Below, in pieces: positions 58,280 to 64,000 of a stretch of 64,000 nucleotides of DNA. A program made the position numbers and the translations under genes. The first letter of the stretch is position 1; each line of letters begins with the position of its first letter. The DNA comes from Porticoccaceae bacterium (lineage in GTDB: Bacteria; Pseudomonadota; Gammaproteobacteria; Pseudomonadales; Porticoccaceae). The notes under the pieces are model-generated. The model saw nothing but the letters and a program-made list of their open reading frames with translations, was not told the DNA's origin and did no database searches. The stretch spans positions 1-64,000 of the forward strand of contig JAQWIR010000019.1 of assembly GCA_029248755.1 (NCBI GenBank). The letters run 5' to 3'.

Positions 58280-59509
58280 ATGGACAGTAAAACTCTCGAC
58301 ATAATTTTATTCGGTGCTACCAGTTTTGTAGGAAAAATTACTACCCAATACCTTCTAAATGAAGTGGGGATTGGCAAAGGCGTTACATGGGCTATCGCGG
58401 GTCGCTCTTTGGGCAAGTTAAAACACTTAAAAAATCAGTTGGGGCCCGAAGCTGAGAATATACCTATCATAGTCGCCGATAGCGCTGATTCTGCTAGTCT
58501 TACCAAAATGTGTCAGCAAGGTCGGGTTATCCTATCTACAGTTGGACCCTATGCCCTTTATGGTGAATCGCTGGTTGAGGCCTGTGTTCATAATGGCAAT
58601 GATTACTGCGATCTTACGGGTGAGGCATATTGGATAAAAAAAATGCTCGATAAATACCAATTGAGAGCCGAAAAAACCGGCGCACGAATTATTAATTGCT
58701 GTGGATTTGATTCTATTCCTTCTGATCTTGGCGTGTACTTTTTACAACAAGCGAGTCAGCGACAATTCGGCACTGTTTGTAAGGACGTAAAATTGCGAGT
58801 TAAAGCAATGAAAGGTGGCGTATCTGGCGGCACGGTAGCCAGTGGAATTGAAATGGCCAAAGCCGTCAAAAAAGATCCCACTTTGCGACGTAAAATGGGT
58901 AATCCTTACTTACTTTGCCAGTCTCAGTCATCGAGGGTTAAACAGCCTCGTATATTAAAGCCAACCTTTGATAAGGATTTTAATGCTTGGTCTGCCCCGT
59001 TTATCATGGAGACCATTAATAGTCGTATAGTGTTAAGATCGAATAACCTGCAACAACATGATGGCTGTGAAGATTTTACCTATGGTGAAGCGGTTTTAAC
59101 TGGAAAGGGTAGACAAGGCTATTTTCGTGCTTGGGGCATTACACTTGGTCTCGGTGGTTTTGGCCTAGCTGCAAAAAATAAGCTATTACGTTTCTTAATA
59201 CAAAAATTTCTACTGCCAAAACCAGGTCAGGGGCCTAGTCCTAAGCAACAAGAAAATGGTTTTTTTGATCTTCGAATTATCGGTAAAACCAACCAGCAGT
59301 GTTTGACTATCAAAGTCACTGGGGATAAAGACCCAGGCTATGGCTGCACCGCTAAGATGCTGACTCAAGCGGGGCTTTGTATGGCTTTTGATATCGGTAA
59401 AACAGAGTTATCGGGTGGCTTTTGGACTCCCGCTACTGCAATGAATGACAAGCTAATTATACGGTTGGTTGCGTCTGCAGGAATGACTTTCGATATCCTT
59501 GAAGATTAA
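58280..59509 (+). CDS. Saccharopine dehydrogenase-like / trans-acting enoyl reductase family protein
   Basis: The 409-residue protein has an N-terminal Rossmann domain with DIILFGATSFVGKITTQYLL and AIAGRSLGKL (NADP-binding), then TVGPYALYGESLVEACVHNGNDYCDLTGE (about 88-116) and NCCGFDSIPSDLGVYFL. This matches the saccharopine dehydrogenase-like oxidoreductase group that includes the mycobacterial trans-acting enoyl reductase. No polyketide synthase is nearby, so its substrate here is unknown; a lipid is possible. It ends before a strong bidirectional terminator. Confidence 0.85.
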   Translation: MDSKTLDIILFGATSFVGKITTQYLLNEVGIGKGVTWAIAGRSLGKLKHLKNQLGPEAENIPIIVADSADSASLTKMCQQGRVILSTVGPYALYGESLVEACVHNGNDYCDLTGEAYWIKKMLDKYQLRAEKTGARIINCCGFDSIPSDLGVYFLQQASQRQFGTVCKDVKLRVKAMKGGVSGGTVASGIEMAKAVKKDPTLRRKMGNPYLLCQSQSSRVKQPRILKPTFDKDFNAWSAPFIMETINSRIVLRSNNLQQHDGCEDFTYGEAVLTGKGRQGYFRAWGITLGLGGFGLAAKNKLLRFLIQKFLLPKPGQGPSPKQQENGFFDLRIIGKTNQQCLTIKVTGDKDPGYGCTAKMLTQAGLCMAFDIGKTELSGGFWTPATAMNDKLIIRLVASAGMTFDILED

Positions 59510-59520
59510 ATAATCAAAGC

Positions 59521-59554
59521 AAAAAAAACCCGCGCTAAAAGCGCGGGTTTTTTT
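59521..59554. terminator. Strong bidirectional intrinsic terminator
   Basis: AAAACCCGCGC (59525-59535), loop TAAAA, GCGCGGGTTTT (59541-59551), flanked by an A run on the left and a T run on the right, so it works on both strands. It separates the converging genes ending at 59509 and 59574. Confidence 0.95.
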
Positions 59555-59573
59555 GTAACGATCGTTTTATAAA

Positions 59574-59891
59574 TTATTCAGATACTTTGTCTTTGATCGC
59601 GTTCAGAATAACAGCAAGTGCTGCTGCATTAACTATAGTACTCATGTTGCCCATAATGTCACTAACAGGACCGCCAACTACAGGAATTGCACCAGCAGCT
59701 CCTGAAACTGCGCCCAATGCTACGGCGAATACTAGGACATACGTTCTGTTACCTTTATCTGCTTCATCAGCCATGTAACCACCAACCAAACCTAAAACGG
59801 CCATTACTAGCGCTGCTTGAGGAATAGCGGTAAAAGCTCCAACCACTGCTACTGCAATTGATAATAAGCGTACAATTTTTAATGCACTCAT
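59574..59891 (-). CDS. Small hydrophobic membrane protein of unknown function
   Basis: The 105-residue, Ala/Gly/Val-rich protein has about four likely membrane segments (about 5-20, 24-41, 50-75 and 83-98). A charged loop MADEADKGNRT lies between the second and third. There is no signal cleavage site or known motif. The terminator and compact codon choice (many GCT, GTA and CTT-type codons) fit a well-expressed gene, but this is an impression, not a count. The neighbours do not explain it. Function unknown. Confidence 0.7.
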   Translation of the reverse strand: MSALKIVRLLSIAVAVVGAFTAIPQAALVMAVLGLVGGYMADEADKGNRTYVLVFAVALGAVSGAAGAIPVVGGPVSDIMGNMSTIVNAAALAVILNAIKDKVSE

Positions 59892-60135
59892 GATGTTACC
59901 CCATATATTTTTTATTTATTTATTTATACATATGTATGCCTTTTTCGGCACCAGCCTACCCTATCACGATGAACAACTAAAAAAAACCTTTATCCACATA
60001 ACAAGTTTATGGGTTTTTACATAAAATAAGACCATATTTTGTTAATTTAGCCACATTTAGCGTTTTTTACTATCACTTGAAAGCATTACTCTTAATACTT
60101 AATTACGCGATAGATCGATGCAGTAAGATGCCTAT

Positions 60136-61182
60136 TTAAAATGATTTCTGGTATCCAAAATTAATCTTATAGTCGGTGTCCATTTGTAAATTATTCTTAT
60201 CTTGCGCCAAAGGCATTAAGACTTCTAACCCAAATCTATCTACCTCACCTGGAAGTAACTGCATTAAAAAATTTGCCCCTAAACCAAAGTAGGCTTCTTT
60301 CCCACCATAATTTTCAGTGTTTGCAGTCTGTACTGGCGCCATTATCATAGGATTATTACCAGAGATCTTATCTTGATGAATTATTTGTAATCTTGATGAC
60401 AGTGCGACCGCGTGATTTAACTCATACTGGATCCAGGTGTTTAAATCTGTATGATCTCCAAAAGCCCAGCTTTCATTTGATATAGTGGATTTTCTTCGGA
60501 GCTGGCTACCCCATACCCATTTTTGCGCTAGTTTTGTCACATTTGTAATACCCACTACTAATTTAGTCCCTCGGTCACTTGGCTGCATACCATAGGGTAA
60601 AATCATGCTCGAATTCATATTCATTGGTGTCAACACCTCGCCTTTCACATCATTACTTCCGACAGATTTTTGAAGTGTGACCTCTCCATGCCATCTTGAG
60701 GATTCTGATTCTTGAAGTTTTATTAGTGCGCCTAATGAAATATCCGACATATCACTAGACGAAGTACTAAAAGTTCCTAATTGATTTCTATTCATCATGG
60801 GTTGATACGTGTTCAAGTCCATATCTTTCGACATAAACATACCCATTGCCATTATTGTGATTTTATTTGTCGGGGCATACATTCCACCAACCATAGTCAT
60901 TTTCATAATCATTTCTGTAGGCACAACAGATAAATTGGCCGGCATGTTACCCAGAGGGTTTGGCATTGCCAAAATTTCCTGTGTTGAGATGCTATCTCCG
61001 TTGTAACTATTATCCGACATTTTCATATGGCTATGTCTAATCGAAATCATTGCCTCCCCTTTTTTATGGTAATGATCTGCCATAACGCCAATGGGCGCGT
61101 GATCTATAGCCCTTGAATTTGATTTTGTGTCCGCATAGGAATAAGAGGTAAAGAATAATAAAAGTGGCAATAAAAACTTCAT
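60136..61182 (-). CDS. Met-rich outer-membrane beta-barrel protein, probably metal-related
   Basis: The 348-residue protein has a signal peptide (MKFLLPLLLFFTSYSYADT, cleavage about residue 18) and ends with an aromatic residue, INFGYQKSF, as outer-membrane barrels do. The mature start is His/Met-rich: APIGVMADHYHKKGEAMISIRHSHMKM. Later come MIMKMTMVGGMYAP and IMAMGMFMSKDMD, a strong enrichment of Met suited to Cu(I) binding. Similar proteins are annotated only as 'transporter' or copper-locus proteins. It is divergent from csoR with a CsoR operator between, so copper control is likely. Ribosome site AGGAG lies before ATG 61182. Confidence 0.78.
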   Translation of the reverse strand: MKFLLPLLLFFTSYSYADTKSNSRAIDHAPIGVMADHYHKKGEAMISIRHSHMKMSDNSYNGDSISTQEILAMPNPLGNMPANLSVVPTEMIMKMTMVGGMYAPTNKITIMAMGMFMSKDMDLNTYQPMMNRNQLGTFSTSSSDMSDISLGALIKLQESESSRWHGEVTLQKSVGSNDVKGEVLTPMNMNSSMILPYGMQPSDRGTKLVVGITNVTKLAQKWVWGSQLRRKSTISNESWAFGDHTDLNTWIQYELNHAVALSSRLQIIHQDKISGNNPMIMAPVQTANTENYGGKEAYFGLGANFLMQLLPGEVDRFGLEVLMPLAQDKNNLQMDTDYKINFGYQKSF

Positions 61183-61209
61183 GGGTGGCTCCTATAAAAT
61201 AGTCGCGAG

Positions 61210-61215
61210 ATTATA
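61210..61215 (-). promoter_or_regulatory. -10 element of the Met-rich outer-membrane gene
   Basis: On the minus strand GGC-TATAAT-CTC, a consensus -10, lies 28 bp before the gene. The -35 region, about 17 bp further up (61233-61238), is poor and lies against the CsoR operator, which fits repression by CsoR and release with copper. Confidence 0.55.
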
Positions 61216-61236
61216 GCCATTTATTTGATTTACCAT

Positions 61237-61253
61237 ATACCCATAGGGGGTAA
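61237..61253. promoter_or_regulatory. Probable CsoR operator
   Basis: ATACCCATAGGGGGTAA is a pseudo-palindrome almost identical in form to the Bacillus subtilis copZA CsoR box, ATACCCTACGGGGGTAT. It lies between the divergent csoR-like gene and the Met-rich outer-membrane gene, 54 bp before the latter. The short C and G runs are the hallmark of CsoR/RcnR operators. Confidence 0.78.
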
Positions 61254-61305
61254 CTATTTACGAAATATAAGGAAACCCATAAAAAAATCGGTTAAAATCT
61301 ATTTC

Positions 61306-61566
61306 ATGACAAACCCTTGCCATACTAAAAGAATCGCTTCTCTGAAAAGAATAGAAGGTCAAATAAAAGGTATCATTGGAATGATTGAATCTGGTGAGTA
61401 CTGCATTGACATACTTAATCAAACGAAGGCAGCAAGAAATGCTTTGATTTCAGTCGAATCAAAGATAATGGAAAAACATCTTTCAAACTGTGTTCAAGAT
61501 TCCTTCGAAAATCCAGACGAAAGGCATCAAAAAATTCAAGAATTAATAGCTATCCTCAAGCGATAA
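61306..61566 (+). CDS. csoR: CsoR-family copper-sensing transcriptional repressor
   Basis: The 86-residue DUF156-family helical repressor begins MTNPCHTKRIASLKRIEGQIKGI. The Cu(I)-binding triad of CsoR is visible: Cys in GEYCIDIL (about 34), then His and Cys four apart in EKHLSNC (about 60 and 64). This Cys-His-Cys pattern separates CsoR from the Ni/Co sensor RcnR and formaldehyde sensor FrmR. I chose ATG 61306; a longer frame begins at a TTG (61225) that precedes the operator. Probably autoregulated and controlling the divergent Met-rich gene. Confidence 0.88.
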   Translation: MTNPCHTKRIASLKRIEGQIKGIIGMIESGEYCIDILNQTKAARNALISVESKIMEKHLSNCVQDSFENPDERHQKIQELIAILKR

Positions 61567-61643
61567 AGTCATTAATTTCTGGTAAAAAACTAGTTTAAAT
61601 AACAACGTTAATGCCTTAACCAACTGAACAATAAGGGTATTCT

Positions 61644-63314
61644 ATGTGTGCTCAGTACGTATACACCATGAACCAGGTGGGAAAAATTGTTCCTCCCAAG
61701 CGCGAAATTCTTAAAGATATATCCCTTTCCTTTTTTCCTGGCGCCAAAATTGGTGTTTTAGGTCTTAACGGATCTGGTAAATCTACCCTGCTAAAAATAA
61801 TGGCTGGATTGGATTCTGACATTCAGGGTGAAGCTCGCCCTATGGCTGGTATTAATATTGGCTACCTTCCCCAAGAGCCCCAGCTAGACTCGTCAAAAGA
61901 TGTCAGAGGCAATGTTGAAGATGGTGTTAGAGAGGCTGTTGATGCCTTGAAGGGGCTTGAACAGGTATACCTTGATTATGCCGAGCCCGATGCAGATTTT
62001 GATGCTTTAGCCAAAAAACAAGCAGATTATGAATCAGTGATTGATGCATGGGATGCGCATAATTTAGAGCATACTTTTGATGTTGCTGCCGATGCCCTGA
62101 GATTACCCTCATGGGATGCTAGTATCGATAACCTGTCAGGCGGTGAAAAACGTCGCGTAGCACTGTGTCGGCTTCTACTATCTCGACCTGACATGCTATT
62201 GCTTGATGAGCCTACTAACCACTTGGATGCAGAATCTGTTTTCTGGCTTGAGAAATTTCTTGAGCAGTTTGCTGGAACTGTTGTTGCAGTCACGCATGAT
62301 AGGTATTTTCTGGATAATGTAGCTGGCTGGATTTTGGAGCTCGATCGTGGCCATGGTATTCCCCATGAAGGTAATTACTCAACTTGGCTGGAAAATAAAG
62401 AACAACGTCTAAAAACTGAATCCAAACAAGAGGTTTCTCGACAGCGAGCCCTTAAACAAGAACTGGAATGGGTACGGCAAAATCCCAAGGGGCGACAAGC
62501 AAAAAGCAAGGCTCGTCTTGCTCGATTTGAAGAACTTAATGCCCAAGATTTTCAAACCAGAAATGAAACCAATGAAATTTATATTGCACCCGGTCAGCGA
62601 CTGGGGGATAAGGTAATTGAACTCAATAAAGTCTCTAAATCCTATGGCAATAAAATGCTTATTGAGGACTTATCCTTGTCAATCCCTAAAGGATCTATTG
62701 TGGGTATTATCGGTGGTAATGGCGCTGGTAAATCAACTCTATTTAGAATGATTGCCGGAACCGAGACGCCTGATAGCGGCACTATTGATATGGGTGAAAC
62801 GGTTAAGGTCGCTTATGTTGAGCAGACTCGTGATGCGCTTAATGATAATCATACGGTTTGGGAAGCTATTTCTGGCGGCTTGGATACGTTAAAAATTGGA
62901 AATAATTATGAGGTATCGTCAAGAGCCTATGTTGGTCGTTTTAATTTTAAAGGCACTGACCAACAAAAACGTGTCGGCGAACTATCCGGTGGCGAGCGTG
63001 GCCGCTTGCATCTGGCCAACACATTAAAACAGGGTGCCAATGTATTATTACTCGATGAACCTTCAAATGATCTGGATATTGAAACTTTGCGCGCACTTGA
63101 AGAGGCTATATTATCTTTCCCTGGCTGTGTTTTAGTTATTTCCCACGATAGATGGTTTCTAGATCGAGTCTCTACTCATATACTGGCCTATGAAGATAGT
63201 AGCGATATGGTATTTTTTGAGGGTAATTATAGCGAGTACCATGATGATCTTATTAAGCGTCAAGGCGGTGACGCCCAACCAAAACGCGTGCGACACAAAT
63301 CACTCAAAGACTAA
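61644..63314 (+). CDS. ettA: Energy-dependent translational throttle protein EttA (ABC-F)
   Basis: Ribosome-binding ABC-F ATPase that gates early elongation according to ATP/ADP. The 556-residue product has two ATPase domains: Walker A LNGSGKST (about 41-48) with signature LSGGEKRRVALCRLLL, then GNGAGKST (about 358) with LSGGERGRLHLANTL. Between them lie the tRNA-interacting arm and linker (about 240-310). Both Walker B motifs are LLLDEP. It starts MCAQYVYTMNQVGKIVPPKR; a Cys inserted after Met is unusual for EttA. A terminator follows. Confidence 0.96.
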   Translation: MCAQYVYTMNQVGKIVPPKREILKDISLSFFPGAKIGVLGLNGSGKSTLLKIMAGLDSDIQGEARPMAGINIGYLPQEPQLDSSKDVRGNVEDGVREAVDALKGLEQVYLDYAEPDADFDALAKKQADYESVIDAWDAHNLEHTFDVAADALRLPSWDASIDNLSGGEKRRVALCRLLLSRPDMLLLDEPTNHLDAESVFWLEKFLEQFAGTVVAVTHDRYFLDNVAGWILELDRGHGIPHEGNYSTWLENKEQRLKTESKQEVSRQRALKQELEWVRQNPKGRQAKSKARLARFEELNAQDFQTRNETNEIYIAPGQRLGDKVIELNKVSKSYGNKMLIEDLSLSIPKGSIVGIIGGNGAGKSTLFRMIAGTETPDSGTIDMGETVKVAYVEQTRDALNDNHTVWEAISGGLDTLKIGNNYEVSSRAYVGRFNFKGTDQQKRVGELSGGERGRLHLANTLKQGANVLLLDEPSNDLDIETLRALEEAILSFPGCVLVISHDRWFLDRVSTHILAYEDSSDMVFFEGNYSEYHDDLIKRQGGDAQPKRVRHKSLKD

Positions 63315-63376
63315 CTATCAGACCTTAAATACCCAGCAATTTGGCTCAACTAATGGGCCTAAATCACATATAACTT

Positions 63377-63407
63377 AGGTGTTAGGCAAATGCCCAGCAC
63401 CTTTTTT
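63377..63407 (+). terminator. Intrinsic terminator of ettA
   Basis: AGGTGTTAGGCA pairs with TGCCCAGCACCT (two weak positions) and is followed by six T. It lies 63 bp after the ettA stop. The right arm also carries one of the GCAC-N7-GTGC dyads described for amt. Confidence 0.75.
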
Positions 63408-63411
63408 GTGC
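63397..63411. promoter_or_regulatory. NtrC-type dyad, upstream site for amt
   Basis: GCAC-CTTTTTT-GTGC matches the NtrC core pattern GCAC-N7-GTGC. It stands about 50 bp before the -24 element, within the usual enhancer range. It overlaps the 3' side of the ettA terminator. Confidence 0.55.
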
Positions 63412-63458
63412 CTAACTATATTCAAAAAAGCATTATTTTAGTGCAAAAATTTAATTTA

Positions 63459-63475
63459 TGGCACAAATATTGCTT
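63459..63475 (+). promoter_or_regulatory. Sigma54 promoter of amt
   Basis: TGGCAC-AAATA-TTGCTT gives the exact GG-N10-GC spacing of the -24/-12 sigma54 consensus (TGGCAC-N5-TTGCW). It lies about 130 bp before the amt ATG. RpoN is encoded in this window at 33003-34520. Expected activator: NtrC under nitrogen limitation. Confidence 0.88.
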
Positions 63476-63522
63476 ATAAAACAGGGTAAGTGGGCTAAAA
63501 CAGCCCTTAAAGTCCCCTAATC

Positions 63523-63537
63523 GCACTATATTGGTGC
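63523..63537. promoter_or_regulatory. NtrC-type dyad, downstream site 1
   Basis: GCAC-TATATTG-GTGC, same GCAC-N7-GTGC core as the site upstream, placed between the sigma54 promoter and amt. NtrC-like dyads downstream of a promoter can still act as enhancers or may damp activity at high NtrC-P. Confidence 0.6.
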
Positions 63538-63562
63538 GTAAAGGGTATAATAATTATTTAAA

Positions 63563-63577
63563 GCACTAGTTTAGTGC
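63563..63577. promoter_or_regulatory. NtrC-type dyad, downstream site 2
   Basis: GCAC-TAGTTTA-GTGC, extended to AGCACTA-GTT-TAGTGCT, a perfect 7-bp inverted repeat with a 3-base centre. It lies 23 bp before the amt ATG, so it could also form a small hairpin near the ribosome site GAGGAA. Confidence 0.55.
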
Positions 63578-63600
63578 TAAATACTGCAGAGGAATAACAA

Positions 63601-64000
63601 TGTTTTTACAGTCAAGTGGCCTCCAGCGAGGCACAATCGCATTTCTTTTATGTTTATTATCCGGTCAGGTATTTGGGCAAGAGTTAGATGGCGCTAATAC
63701 ATCATGGATCATGACATCTACCGCTTTAGTCCTATTTATGACCATCCCAGGCCTATCACTTTTTTATGCCGGCCTAGTTCGCTCTAAAAACGTTTTATCC
63801 GTTTTAATGCAGTGTTTTGCCATTACTTGTCTAGCGTCAATTATTTGGCTGGTATTTGGCTACAGTATTGCCTTTGGCGATGGTGGCTCTTTCAATGCTT
63901 ATTTCGGTAACCTAGATAATATCCTTATGGGTAACATCACCGAAGGCTCTATGGCGGGTGATATTCCAGAATCAGTGTTTGCTATGTTCCAAATGACATT
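63601..64000 (+). CDS. amt: Ammonium transporter (Amt family), N-terminal part cut by window edge
   Basis: The open frame from ATG 63601 runs to the right edge, 133 residues. It has a signal-like first segment (FLLCLLSGQVFG, Amt proteins in this group have a cleaved signal) and then the Amt start SWIMTSTALVLFMTIPGLSLFYAGLVRSKN, where FYAGLVR is diagnostic. CFAITCLASIIWLVFGYSIAFGDGGSFNAYFG follows. The C-terminal helices and GlnK contacts are outside the window. A ribosome site (GAGGAA) lies before the ATG; sigma54 and NtrC signals are upstream. Confidence 0.95.

Noticed and set aside
59892-60135. Possible small gene or repeat in the AT-rich gap
   Set aside because: Short TTTA repeats and weak inverted repeats only; no supported open frame or RNA structure.
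61225-61305. N-terminal extension of csoR from TTG 61225
   Set aside because: It would translate the operator and add residues unlike any CsoR; ATG 61306 begins the family sequence.

Overview
The window is chromosomal core DNA of a free-living gammaproteobacterium. Gene order is close to that of Pseudomonas: the blocks correspond to the P. aeruginosa dnaK-grpE-recN, pnp-to-yhbY and algW-to-gatB neighbourhoods. The rather AT-rich composition and overall gene set suggest a marine lineage such as the SAR92/Porticoccaceae group; this placement is an inference from content, not a phylogeny. I see no phage, insertion sequence, CRISPR array, rRNA or integrated element. No stretch without a gene exceeds 300 bases. 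The longest gaps are 63315-63600 (terminator, sigma54 promoter and NtrC sites), 47667-47933 (mreB/gatC divergent promoter region) and 59892-60135 (AT-rich, nothing recognisable).

Region 1 (1-3930): heat-shock genes dnaK (cut by the left edge) and grpE on the minus strand, each behind a good sigma32-type promoter, and divergent recN. Region 2 (3942-12963, minus): the rimP-nusA-infB-rbfA-truB-rpsO-pnp translation/RNA-decay operon, led by an initiator tRNA with its own strong promoter and tandem terminator-like hairpins. Region 3 (13061-21542, minus): djlA, an MFS sugar porter, tRNA-Leu(GAG), secG, tpiA, glmM, folP, ftsH and rlmE. Region 4 (21592-28411): yhbY and a DegS/AlgW protease (+), facing hisC-hisD-hisG-murA-ibaG-mlaC (-). 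Region 5 (28534-38403, +): yrbG-kdsD-kdsC-lptC-lptA-lptB-rpoN-hpf-ptsN-rapZ-npr-mgtE-darP, joining Kdo synthesis, LPS export, sigma54 and the nitrogen PTS. Region 6 (38400-47666, minus): nit-yhdP-rng-maf-mreD-mreC-mreB, cell-shape and envelope genes. Region 7 (47934-51163, +): gatCAB. Region 8 (51191-64000): accessory and lineage-specific genes, including a PTP-like protein, DoxX, DUF2256, a renalase-like flavoprotein, an SDR, a bactofilin, an ABC exporter, a GST-like protein, a putative copper-responsive CsoR/Met-rich outer-membrane protein pair, ettA and a sigma54-dependent amt gene cut by the right edge.

The most unusual observations are in-frame TAA codons inside two otherwise intact genes (infB, 23 codons before its natural end, and mgtE, codon 68) and a probable ATT start for mreC. 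TAA is used as the ordinary stop throughout the window, so these are nonsense mutations, recoding sites or sequence errors rather than a changed genetic code. Other points are an orphan mlaC where a full mlaFEDCB set is normally found, a CsoR operator between csoR and the Met-rich outer-membrane gene, and three GCAC-N7-GTGC NtrC dyads around a near-consensus sigma54 promoter before amt. I did not find a clearly new multigene system; the CsoR/Met-rich pair is the best candidate for new biology.
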